Shown: positions 17,360-29,400 of the stretch, in pieces
Layout of the letters: every line of letters begins with the position of its first letter
Position numbering within the stretch: position 1 is the first letter of the stretch
From: Mantamonas sphyraenae
Taxonomy: Eukaryota > CRuMs > Mantamonadidae
Assembly (NCBI GenBank): GCA_026936335.1
Contig: JAPMXV010000031.1
Location: 372,001-436,000, forward strand
Direction: 5' to 3'
DNA length: 64,000 nucleotides
Notes under the pieces: model-generated
Databases searched by the model: none
Seen by the model: only the letters and a program-made list of their open reading frames with translations
Told to the model about the DNA's origin: nothing
Program-made: the position numbers and the translations under genes

Positions 17360-18424
17360 ATGTCTGCGGCAGAGAGAAGCAACGAGGAAGGCAAAGGGCA
17401 GGAGCAGAGCAAGTCGCCGCTGGTGCACTTTGTGTCGGGCGGGTGAGTGGCTTTTCGGCGAGCGGACTGGCGAGTGTGAAAATGCGGCGAACGCTGCGCA
17501 AGACGTGCTGACACTCGACCACGTGGACACAGACTGGGTTCGGTGGTGGGCACTTTGGTCACGTGTCCTCTGGAGGTGATCAAAACACGCATGCAGTCAT
17601 CTCCGGATGCCCATGGCAAACGCGAGGGCGTGCTTGCCTCGCGTCGCTCCACCCTCCTGCACGTGGTGGACAACCTGCGCTTTGTCATCACCAATGAGGG
17701 CATTCGGGGCCTGTACAAAGGGGCATGGCCACACTTGGTGGGCGCCGTGCCGTCGCGTGCGGTGTATCTGGCCCTGTACACAAGGCTGAAGACGGCAATG
17801 GTGGACGACGTGGGCCTGGACCCGCTTTCGCCTGCTGTGGCTCTGGGCTCCGCCGCGTCGGCGTCGTTTGTGACCACGACGCTGAACAATCCCATTTGGG
17901 TGGTCAAAACACGCATGCAACTGCAAACGGGAGTGGGCCAGCCCCTGCGGTACGCAAACGCCGTGGACTGCTTCGTGCAGACGTTTCGCCACGAAGGCAT
18001 CCGAGGCTTGTACAAAGGCGTCACCGCAGGCTACGCGGGCATTTCCGAGTCTGTTCTCTACTGGATGCTCTACGAACAGGCGAAACTGCGCGTGTCAGCC
18101 GAACGCGGCGAGGAGCAGCTGCACCCATTCATTCTGTTCATAATGGCCGCCGGCTGCAAGTCGATTGCCACCACCATCACCTATCCGCACGAAGTGGTGC
18201 GCACACGCATGCGCGAGCCACCTGGGAGCAACCGTCCATCTCGTGGCCGCCACTTTTTCCAGATTGTGTACAACATTGCCAAGCACGAAGGGCGAGCGGG
18301 TCTCTATGCAGGCATGACGCCTCACCTCATGCGTGTCATCCCCAACACAGCCATCATGATGGCCAGTTACGAGATTGCCGTTCGAGTCCTCGGCGACGCT
18401 ATGGAAGCCAGCAGCAGCGGATAG
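17360..18424 (+). CDS. SLC25A36: Mitochondrial pyrimidine nucleotide carrier (SLC25A33/A36, yeast Rim2 type)
   Basis: The model is join(17360..17442, 17533..18424), 324 aa. The phase-2 intron (GG|GTGAGT...ACACAG|A) restores LVHFVSGGLGSVVGTLVTCP, matching the N-terminus of the SLC25A33/36 group. The three signature motifs are CPLEVIKTRMQ, NPIWVVKTRMQ and YPHEVVRTRMR. The Trp in the second and the PHEVVR in the third are characteristic of this subfamily and of yeast Rim2. These carriers import pyrimidine nucleotides into mitochondria and support mtDNA and RNA synthesis. The stop is TAG. The start ATG chosen (MSAAERSNEE) gives a short acidic head; an upstream in-frame ATG (17234) is possible. 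Confidence 0.9.
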
Positions 18425-18479
18425 TGGACAGTGGGAGGCAAATAGAGGAGGGTGTGTTGTGCTGGTTGAAGGGAGCAAT

Positions 18480-18503
18480 TGCACAGTGCACAGTGCACAG
18501 TGC
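18480..18503. repeat. Triple CACAGTG tandem repeat
   Basis: Three consecutive copies of a 7-base CACAGTG unit lie in the 161-bp spacer between the carrier stop and the next gene's start. CAGTG/CACTG elements can be transcription-factor sites, but nothing here shows function. Confidence 0.5.
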
Positions 18504-18585
18504 ATGGCAAGAAACAAACTTCAAATGGATTCGCGGGTTCATCCGCTCCATCTACCCCAACCTTTTTCGCTTCAGCAAAATCCAA

Positions 18586-21500
18586 ATGATCAAAGCGACA
18601 ACATGCCTCATTCTCTTGGCACTGCTGGCCACAGCTCATGGCGCAGTGTACAAGTGGACCCAGGCAAGCCTGAATGGTGAACGCCGCCTGCACACTGGTG
18701 CAGCCGGGTACGCTCGCATTGGCAACACGGTGCACATCATCGGCAACCGAGGTGTATACCACTTGGACCTGGACACGCTCACGATGACGCGTGACGAGGG
18801 TGCAGAGAAGGCCTACGAAACGGCCGAGCTGCCCTTCCTGCCCAAGAACAGCAAGGGCAAGGTCATCAAGGACCGCTGGCGAAATCCGCAGCCGTGGTTC
18901 CGCAACGGCATTTCCGCCACTGCGATTGATTCGGACAACATCCTGCTCCTCGGTGGCGAGCGTAACAACAGGAACTCGCGCGGCCGTGCGCTGTGGCGAT
19001 ACACCGTGTCCACGTAAGTGCTCATTTGTGGCGTTGTTTGGAGCCGGGGTTGTCGCGCATTCGAGAAGCACATGTTGGGGACGCAAACAAGTCCCGTCTT
19101 ATCACCGCCCGCACACGGTGCTACGCGATGCTTCATCGCAGCAGACACCGACCCCTGGGTCGTACATCTTCCATACACACATGCATGTGCATATGCCGTC
19201 CCGTGCCATTCTCCTTCATGCTTGTGGAGGCTGGATAGCAAAGCGCAAACTCGGCGTTTTGCAACGGTTTTTCCCAAGTTTCCGCCCGAAAAGTTCCTCC
19301 CTTCCGGGCTCCCGACAAGCGTCCCACGAAACGGTTACGGTAACGCTGACACATAGACCACGCCACCGTTGTCTCCCCCCCCTTTCCTCCTTCAGTCAAT
19401 CGTGGACTCGACTGACGGATGCACCCATCTCGGTGGCATACCACTCGGCAGTGTTCAACGGCGGCTCGCTGTACGTGTACGGCGGCCTGGTGACCAACAC
19501 CACGCTGCTGACCACCAAGATCACCAAGAGCAATGGCAAGGTGTACTACCGCTACAAGACACGTGTGACCGAGTACATCAGCGACGCCCTGCTCAAGTAC
19601 GACGTGGCCGCGGACACGTGGTCGTACGCCTCGTACACGGGCAGCTCGCCGCCCGCCCTGGCCGGTCACTCGGCCGTGGTGGTCAACGGAAACATGTACG
19701 TGTATGGCGGACGCACGCCCACACGCAACCGCACCTGCGAAGAGTGTGGCTCCGACGCCGACGACCTGCTGGGCAAGGGCAAGTGCAACAACGTGCCCAA
19801 GAAGAACGGCAACAAGGTTTCCCGTCGCCGCCAGCTCAAGATTGCCCCCGAATCCAAGGGCCATTACAGCCTCAACCTGGGTTCGCTGGTGTGGTCCACA
19901 CAGGCCGCGTTGCCCGCCGACCAGAGCACTCTGGGTCGTTGGCAGCACGCCGCCGAGGCCCAGGGCACCGACATCTACGTCTATGGTGGCCACAGGCAGG
20001 GCAAGCGCATGCGTGACGTGTACGTGTACAGCACCCTGTCCAACACCTGGACCGAACGCACGGTGGCACACTCGCGCTACGCTCGCGGCCGCATCTTCCG
20101 CCGCTCCGTCGGCATGGCCGTCGTCAACGCCACTGTCTATATCATTGGCGGCTTTGGCTACAACCGCAACAAGGATCCCGTGTACTATCAGGACGAGCAG
20201 GTGACCGGCATCAGCAACTGGATCAACGTGGGCGGCACTCGCTACGCGACCCTGGACGACATCAACTTTGACCAGCGCCGCACCGCGTGCGACACCATCC
20301 TGCGTTCCATGCCCTCGGGCTGGTCGCTGGCACCCACAGGCGACGCCACACGCATGGTGGCTCTCATGGGCGACCGCTCCTTTGGTTCCCTGTGTCTGGC
20401 CACCTCCAACGGCGGCTCCTCCTTCTCGTTTGTCAGCACGCGCCGCTACTCCAGCAAGCGCGACTGCACGGGCCTCGAGGTCACCGTCTCGTCGGGTAGC
20501 TACGGCATCAAGCGCTGCTCCCGCCACGCACGCATCCTCATCACCCAGCCGGGCCAGGTCGGCGACGTCGACCGCGCACGCAAGGCCGCCATCACCAACT
20601 TCCTCGTGTTTGAGGGCCGTCGCTTCGCCACCATTGAGAACGACGCCATTGGCGAGCGCCGCATGCGCTGCCAGAACAAGCCCCTGGCCCTGCCCGGCAA
20701 CTGGACCGTCGCCGCAGACGACGCCACCACGCGCGCCGCCATCATGGGTGCCGCCCTGCGCTTTGGCACAGAGTGTGTGGTGCTTGCAAACGGCAACGCG
20801 TACAGCACAAGCACCGCCGAACCCTGTGGCGGCGCCACGGCCAGCACGGCAACCAACATGCTTGATTCGGGCGCTGGCCTGTACTATGTCAAGGATTGCA
20901 AGGCCAAGGTGCTGCTGAGTGCCCCTGCACAGGCTGGCGACCAGAACACGTGGAACGTGGCCCCCACCATCACGTCCTTCATCACCAAGGGCCGCACCGC
21001 GTACGGTGTCATCGACGGCGCCGGACCCGCTGCCCACTCGCGCCGCTCCTGCAGCGAAAACGTGGCCATGAAGATCCCCACGGGCTGGACTCTGGCACAA
21101 GACACGGCCACCACGCGAGCTGCGCTGAACAAGGCCCGCTTCGGCGGCGCCAACTGCTTTGTGCTGGCCAACGGCGCCACCACAAAGCGCAACGGCAAGG
21201 TGTGCTCGTCCTCGCGTGCATCGGGCCAGCTCCTGCAGCAAGGCAGCTTCTACACGGGCCGCCACTGTGGCCAGCGTGTGCTTGTCACGCGTGCGGCTTC
21301 GCTCAGCGGCTACTGCCGCTCGTGGGGCGACCCTCACTTTACCTCGTTTGACGGCGTCAAGTACAACTACTACGGCGTGGGCGACCACGTGCTGTTCAAG
21401 ACGCTCAACGCCGACTTTGAGGTCAACGTGCGCACTTTCAGATCCGCCGCGCCTCGGCCAACGAGGCCATTGCTGTCAAGTTTGGCTCGCACAAGCTCAT

Positions 21501-24500
21501 CTTTATGGGCCACGTCGAACCCCTGCCCACGCTGACAATCGACGGCAACGCCGTGTCCATCTCCCTGGACAACAAGGAGAAGGGCAGCTACACAGGCGTG
21601 GCTGGCCTGCGCATCGACCAGGTCGGCGCCACGGTGCCCACCATGGACATCCTGTCCAACAAGGCCAACAAGGCTGCCCGCAACAAGCGCATGACCCTGA
21701 CCCTGTCCTTCAGCGACCCGTATCCTGGCATCACCATCGAGCTGCGCCTGCGCGCCTCTGGCATCGCCGCCTTCCGTGTCATGGACATCGGCCTCAGCGT
21801 GCGTGGCACCACCGGGTTTGGCGACCTCATCACGCGCGGTCTTTGCGGAACCCTCGACGGCGACGTCTCCAACGACCTGCTGTCGCCCAGCAACGTGACC
21901 TTTGTCAAGTCGCAGGGCCAGGCGTACGGTGAGACGTGGGCGGTGAGCGGCGCCAACTCGCTGTTCAACACCGCCGCCAACGTGGACCCCAACTTCACCC
22001 CGCAGACCACTCCCACCTTTGCCACGCCGCAGGAGGAGGAGGCCGCACGCCAGGCGTGCGCTGCCCTCATCGAGGACGAGGATGCATTCAACGCATGTCT
22101 GTTTGACATTGCTCAGACCGGCGACGTGGACATGGCCGTGCCCGCCGAGGAGGCCGAAGAGGCCGAGGAGGAGGAGGCGCTGGGCAAGCCCACGCCTGTC
22201 TACGTGACCATCAACGACACAGTGGTGTACGGTGGCCGCACCTACGCGGTGCTGGACGGCACAGAGCCCTCCAGCATCGAGGCTGGCTGCCAAACCGACT
22301 GCATTGTCATCCCTCAGGGCTGGTCTCTCGTGGATCCCACCGCAGGCAACAAGGCCTCGTTGGGCGCTCACACGTGGGGCACCAACTGCCTGGCCTTTGC
22401 TGACGGCACGGGCTACACACCCACCGATGCGTCGTCGTGCGGCACGGAACTGATCCAGTTTAGCGCCGAGTCGAACGGCACCGACCAGTGCCTGACCGTG
22501 CGCACGTGCAACACGCGCATCTACCTCGTGGCCGACCAGGATCCGGACATTGGCACCAACACGCTGCTGAACGGCGGCTTTGATACGGTGGACACGGCCA
22601 ACAACCTGGCCGCCAGCTGGACTGCACACGGCGACGGCTACAGCCTGGACTCGACTGTGCACTACCAGGCCCCCGGCACAGGCGTCACCAAGTACTCGCT
22701 TTATGTGGACGCCAACAACCAGAACCGAGAGTACGGCGCGGTGCAGCGTGTGACGCTGAACCAGAACACGGCCGAGGCGTTCTCTGTGTGTGGCTGGTCC
22801 AAGGCGGAGGGCATCGACGCAAGCTCCAAGACGGCCAGCGAAGACTACAGCGTGTTTGTGGATGTGTTCTACAAGGACACGTCTGCGGGCGCCCTGTACG
22901 GTGTGGCAGGCGTGTTTTCGGACGGCACCCACGGCTGGCAGAAGCGCTGTGCCAACGTGCTGCCCAACTCCACCGTGGATTACATCAACGTGTACGCGCT
23001 GGTGCGCAATGTCAAGGGCAAGGCCTGGTTTGACGACTTTGTGCTGGGCCCGCCCACAGACGACGCTGCCAACCTGCTGGCCTTTGCCAACCTGGACGAC
23101 AAGCTCGGCTGGCTGCCCTACGAAGACGGCTTCACCTGGGACCCCAAGTACGACGTCACCGAGCGTGGCAACGACGGACGCAGCATCAGTGTCAAGCGCA
23201 CCAAGCTGGATTCCAAGAACATCCTCAAGAACTACGGTGGCGCGTACCAGGTGGTGCTCACGCCGTCCTGGCGCTACGCCCCCTTCGACCTGGCCGACCC
23301 GGACGTTGTGCCCGCCCTGTATGTGGGTGGCTACAGCCGCGCCGACGCAGTCAGCGGCTCGGAGGACGCCAACTACGCGCTGTACGTGGACATCACGTAC
23401 ACGTCGGGCAACCACCTGTACGGCCAGGTGGCCACGTTCCCCACCGGCACCCACGGCTGGGTGTACCGCGACGTGCTCATTCCGCTCAACGAGACCATGA
23501 GCAGCTTCCAGGTGGTGCTTCTGTTCCGCAACCACACGGGTGAGGTCTGGTTCGACGAGCCCAGTGCTGTGTTGACCACCACCGCACGCAGCAACTTGCC
23601 TGCCATCACGCACGGCGACCCGCACATTGTGACGCTGGACGGTCTGTTTTACGACCTGCAGCAGATCGGCGAGTTTGTGCTGATGCAGGACGACATGCTG
23701 GAGGTGCAGGTGCGCCACGCCAAGGCCGGCAACGCAGCGGTGACGTCGGCCGTGGCTCTGCAGTACGACGGCAACAGCACGCTGGAGGTGGAACGCAGCG
23801 CAGGGTACACCGAACCCACACTGCGCTTCAACGGCCAGCTGTTGGCTGCGGCCGCGTCGGGCTCCTTTGAGCTGCCGGACCAGAGCGGCACGGTCACCGT
23901 CAAGGGCTCGCTGTCGGCGGGTCAGTCGAGTGTGATGTCGTATGTGGTGACGTACCCTGCCAGCAACCACATTGTGGACGTGCAGGTGCGCGTGTCGGCG
24001 TTCAACGTGCAGTACCTGCGCGCTGTGCTGACGCTGCCGGACACCTCGGTGGGCAACACCGTGGGTCTGCTGGGCAACTACAACGGCAACCCCAACGACG
24101 ACCTTATCTCCGAGGACGGCGTGCAGTACAACCCGGCCAACGTGACGCACACTCAGCTGTACGACGAGTTTGCCGAGAGCTGGCGTGTCGAGGACGAGGA
24201 TTCGTTGTTCCACTTCCCCACGGGAGCCACCAACGACGACGTCACCGACCTCACCTTTTACCAGCCTGTCAGCCTGGCCGACCTCACGCCCGAGCAGCGC
24301 GCTGCCGCCGAGGCCGCCTGTGCCAGCCTGAGCAACAGCAAGGCCGTGTACACGGCGTGCATGTACGATGTGGTGCAAACGGGTGACACGTCCATGTCCG
24401 AGGGCATGGACACCATCCAGGGCCTGGCCGGCACGGTGGAGGAGCCCCTGTTTGTGCCGCAGAGCGTGCAGGCAGCCGTGGACCCCACCAACAAGGATGA

Positions 24501-24834
24501 GCCCATCTGGTGGACCGTGCTGCGCATTGTGGCCTTTGTCATCCTGGGTGCTACCATCCTGGTGTTTGGTGCCATGGGTGTGCGCAAGCAGTACAGCAAG
24601 GTCAAGCTGGAGGAGCAGAAGGAGGAGGAGCGCCGCTGGGCCGCCGCAAACTCGGCCAGCTGGAAGGACGACTCGCACTATCCGGAAGAGAAGTTGGAGG
24701 AGCAGAGGAGCTCCAGCAAAAAGACCATCGACCTCGAGGTGCTCTCTGTGCCCAAGGTCGACACCACCAAGATCAGCAAGCCGCGCGCACCGCCCCGTCG
24801 CCACCGCGGCATGAACTCGGTTGCTCCTGTGTAA
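18586..24834 (+). CDS. Type I membrane protein: kelch, Cys repeats, two VWD modules, TM
   Basis: The model is join(18586..19013, 19396..24834), about 1955 aa if one base is missing at 21437-21441. The intron (AC|GTAAGT...TTCAG|T) joins YTVST to QSWTRLTDAP. Order: signal peptide (1-20); kelch propeller (about 20-400; YVYGG, YVYGGRTP, YIIGGFGYN); three tandem copies of a roughly 120-residue repeat with a GW core and paired Cys (about 420-775); VWD 1 (GDPHFTSFDG, GLCGTLDGD); a fourth repeat copy (about 1076-1190); two jelly-roll-like modules each containing THGW (about 1196-1535); VWD 2 (GDPHIVTLDG, LLGNYNGNPNDD); a C8-like segment after each VWD (ACLFDIAQTGDVDM, ACMYDVVQTGDTSM); TM (about 1847-1870); an 85-residue basic/acidic tail. 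It is a cell-surface adhesion or receptor candidate. Confidence 0.85.
21437..21441 (+). other. Frame break in the kelch-VWD gene (one base short)
   Basis: Inside VWD module 1 the reading frame moves by -1 after NVRTF: the upstream frame runs into unrelated sequence and stops at 21535, while the next frame continues the module (RRASANEAIAVKFG). One base missing in the TTTCAG stretch explains it, and the exon total becomes divisible by three when one base is counted back. Likely a sequence error. Confidence 0.85.
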
Positions 24835-24961
24835 GCAACCGGATGGATGGACGCAAAGGAAGGAGAGGGAGAGGAACGAGGATGCGGTCACACGAGTGAG
24901 AGATGAAAATGAAAAAGCCGCCAGTGCCACCAAAAGAACCCTTTCGATCGCATCCACATCC

Positions 24962-26386
24962 ATGTCTGAAAGCAGCGGACCGCCCATGCTGCCTTCTGTG
25001 CCTTCGATCTCGACCTTGCCGTCGGCTGGGTCCGGTTCGGGCAACCACCACGCCCCGCGTCATCATCCTCGGCACGGTGGCAAGTCGCCAACACCGAAGC
25101 ACATCCCGACGCCGCCCAGCGCACGGCGCATGTCGGTGGTGACCACATCGGACAGTGGCAGCTCATCATCGCCGCGGTCTGGGCCGCGCAAGAACTCAAA
25201 CAACCTGCAGCGCAAGCGGATGGGCTCGCACGGTCTGGCGCCTAGTCCGATGACCACAGGGATGCAGAGCCCCGGACTGAACCTTGTGCCCAGCATCGAC
25301 TCGATTGTCAAACAACGTGTGCCTGTGAGCCACCCGACGCAGCACCAGAGCGGCGCCAAGGGACACGTGGCTGGAGTGCATCAAACTCAGACGGGCGCGT
25401 ACGGCGACGGCACCCTGCGCTCGTCCACAAACCGCACACGCACCACTGTAACCTCACAGGTCGATGACGACGGCATGTTTATACTCGATGCCGACTCGTC
25501 CGACGAGAGCGACTCTGACGAAGAAGAGCGAGGTGAGTTTGAAAGTCCAGCGGGGTGCAAGGCGCCTGGACGGTACCTCCCAACGTCCTGCACCTTAGCC
25601 ACAGCCCCTTCTGTCCTGTGGTGGGCTCGACACGGCCTGGTGTGCATCCCCAGGCCAGAACCATGCGGTTGCAAGGCATCCGTGCCTGTCATCGGGCGCC
25701 AGAGCCGCTGAGGCCCGCTGTAGGCGCGCAGACGCAGGGCGTGGGAAAACGGCTGGTGGAACGGTTCCATGCGGCACGGGCTCCCTTGCGTGCGCCCGGA
25801 CACACACACTGACACCGACGCCCGTTGGGACGCACATCCATGTGTGCACACACTACGCGCAGAGGTGGACACCACGTGGGCGGAGGAAGAGGCCGCTGAC
25901 GTGCTGTCGGACGACGCCAATCTGTCCACCGTCAAGACGTTTGCGCTGTACTTTGGACCCATCCTGCCGGAGAACCACGCCGACCGGGAGGCTGTCGAGC
26001 ACCAGGAGTATCTGTTCCAGTCGTTTGACCTCATCATCCTGGAACCCAGCCAGCTTCATGGACTCACTGTGGACCAGTTGCGCTACACCGACTCGACCAT
26101 CCTTGGTCGTTTCAGCCTCTTTGACGCCCTGCAGCGGTTCTTTGACGCAGGCAACGAACTGCCTCTGGAACACGCCCCGTTCAACACAGGCAACAATGCT
26201 GCCATCGCCACCCGATTTGCTCGCTTCTGCTACGCCCTGGCGGGCACCTCGGTCCTCGACAAGGGCTTCCACGGCGTTTTCCTCTCGGGCGTCGTGTCCA
26301 CCATCAAACACATCCGTGGCAGCAGTGGAGACAAGGAAGGCGGCGGTGCAAGCGGCCAAGCCGGTGATGGTGCCGGTTTGGGCCTG

Positions 26387-26418
<32 letters not shown>

Positions 26419-29400
26419 CGACGACAACGGTGTCGAACTGGACGAAGACGAACGCCACAAGCGTGCCATGAAGCGGCTGCAGCGCAAGCAGATGCAACGA
26501 GAGCGCGAATTGCGCAAGCTGAAGAAGAAGGAAAACGCAGTCGTGAAACTGGACGTCAAATCGCAGAGTTTGCAGGCGAAAATTGCCAGCGACTTTGTAC
26601 GCGCAGTCGTGCGTCGCTTCGGTGCGCTCTGCTGGAATGGAGGCCTCAACGACGGCACGGGTGTGCCTCAGCACGCAATCACGATTCCACACGAACACCA
26701 GAGCACAAAGAAGCGCACACAGGCGTCGAACAACGCCACCTCGGGCGTACAAGTGATTGCCGGTGATGCAGATAGCGACGACGACGAGGACGGCGATGAC
26801 GTCGACAACGTGGATGTCAACACACGTGACCCGTGCAAACTGATCATGGAGTTTGTGGGCAAGGAGAACGTGGATCTGCGGGCGTACACCAACGGGGTGT
26901 TGTTTTCCAACTTGACCATGGATTTCGAGGGCCAGCCCAAGCTGCTGTTCAAGGAGTTTGAGTTTTTCCAGAACATCATCAACGCATGCAACTACGAGAT
27001 GCAGATGCGAGACGACTTTATCGTGCTTGACGTGGAGTATGTGCGCGAGTACGAGCTTGTGCGCGGCGAACTTGTGGCACGCTTCCAGCGCTTCTGCCAA
27101 GATCGCAACCTTGTGGGATGGGTGTGCACAGACACACCTGCACACACAGACATAGCCCAGGTGGAAGTGAACGAACAGGCTGTGGGGCCGCTCGCCGTGT
27201 TGGACGACGACATTGTCAGCGATTTCATGACCCTTGCGCGCAGCACCACCGCTACATCACCCTACTTTTCCAACCCTGGCATTGTCAGCACGCTGCGTGG
27301 CTACTTCAACCCGTCCAAGTCCATGTGGCAGGCGTTGCCCCGCACCATGGGCGACCGGCCGCAGCTCGTCCTTCTCAAGCAGCTCATCGACGACACCATG
27401 GACATCTTTTCCGTGGAGGTCGAGTCGCTTCAGTCGCGTGGCAAGATGGACATGGGCGGCAACAACTCGGTGGTCGTCCAGTCACTGTGGCTGGACGTTG
27501 TGTCGGGTGTTTTTTCGCGCGTCAACGACGACGAAGGCCAGCCCCATCTCATCTGCCAAGCCATCTCCAACCTCATGTCCCATCTGGCCAAGCTTGCCGC
27601 GGAGCGCCCTGCGTACATCGACTACGACGCCCAGGACGACGACCGCATCTTGGTCATCGAAGGCGAAGAGTCCTTCCCGAGGCAGGCCTCTTTGACGACG
27701 GGGATATGGCGCTGGCCGGCAGCAGTAGCAGCAGCTCAAGCGGTGCAAGCACGGGTGCAAGTGACACAGGCGCAGGTGTGGGTGAATCGGCACACTTTCG
27801 CGTGATCGATGACGATCCGGAGAATGACGACGATCTGAACAGCCCGCTGATGTCGACCACCTCGAGTAGCGACGAAGGAGGCGATGGAAATGGATCCGCA
27901 TCAGGCATGGCACGCGATCTGATGGTGTTTGACGTGGGTGCGCAGTTCATGAACGTGCTGCGAAGTGGACGACGCCAGAACACAGAGCGCAGCTACAATG
28001 TGGGCGACGGCAAGCCACAGGGTCAGTTTGAACTGGGCTACCGCTACCGTCCGGCTTTCTTTCATCACGTGGTGGAAGTGCAGGCGGCGCTGCGCCGCAA
28101 CAAGCTGTTGCGTGAGCTGTCGGCGGAAGAAGAGCGGGAGATGTACACGGGAGACACACGAGTCAACTCCATGGTCAAGGAGTCTCACCCGGACTACGTA
28201 CAAGCCATGGAGGACATTGGCAAGATTGTGGAGGACCAGCAGGTGTGGAATGCGGACATTCTCAAGGCGTTTGGCAAGAGCGCGTTGCGCGCACTCAAAG
28301 CCCTGCACAAGTCGCTCACCCACGACACCACAAGCACCGACTACCACAAGATCCGCGTGTGGCAGAGCGAGGCGGCGGGTCTCAAGTACGTGACGTCCAA
28401 CAACGTGGAGAAGCGGTACAACAGCGTGTGCCACGTGGAGGACGGCACGCTGCACATCTATGTGCGCAAGGGCATCCCCAACCTGGCCGAGGCGCTCATC
28501 TACTGCTGGATGGAGCACACCGGCTACTCACCGATGCAGTGCATGATCCTCGAGGGTCTTGCACGGCGTGAGCGCATGATCCACTACGACACCGACATGG
28601 TGGCCGACTCGAAGAATGCACAGGACACAAGTGGTGCCGCACAGCGCATTCGCTTCAACGCAGGCACCATGAGCCGGTCACGTGTGCTGTCCGACAGGCT
28701 GTTTGAACAGTTGCAAGAGGCGTCGTACATTGAAACGTGCGGCTTCTTGCAACGCACACGCAAGGAAGCCAAGAAGCTGCTGCGTGCACGAGACATCAGC
28801 GTGCAACAGCGCGCCCTGGGGTTGCAGCTGCATACAGAAATCCAAATGGAGTGCCACTACCGCCTGGTCGAGGCGTACCAGAGTGAACACGGCATGTTTA
28901 TGCTGCAGCTGGACGAGAGCGGCGGCCTGGCAGCCGTCGACAAGCACTGGGAGACGTACGACCTTGTGGCCAAGGAGTTCCAGGCCATCGTGCGCCAGAG
29001 CTCTTTCCGCGAAGAGCAGCGTCTCATCATGCAGACGATCCTGTATGCGTGCAACGTTGGCCTGCGGCACATGCAGGCGCGTGCAAACCACATTCTCTTT
29101 CTCGAGCGCCATTTGGTGCTGCCCGCGCGCAAGAGCGCCCTGAATCAGCTTGAGATGAACGTGCGCGATCAGAACCCGTACATCATCCGAGAACAGGATC
29201 TGTGCACCGTGTACCTGGAAATGGGTGGCAGTACGGACCAGGACATCCAGCGGCAGTTTGATATCACGAAACACTCGCTGGGCGGCTACATGTACAACCG
29301 CATCCGCAACAAGATGGTGGAGGAGAATCCCAGTGAGGAGAACTTTGCCATCGAGGAGATCAACTCGTACGAAAAGCCAGTCAGCGTCATCCTGGGTGAC

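Noticed and set aside
21370-25044. A 1224-codon open frame on the minus strand, antisense to the VWD gene
   Set aside because: It is the reverse shadow of GC-rich third positions in the coding strand. Its product is a low-complexity Val/Ala/His-rich chain with no domain, while the sense strand has clear VWD, Cys-repeat and TM features.
27118-27670. A separate gene beginning at 27118
   Set aside because: The frame is open there by chance; its first 185 codons are the shadow of the GT4 N-terminal domain frame. Real coding in this frame begins at the break near 27679.
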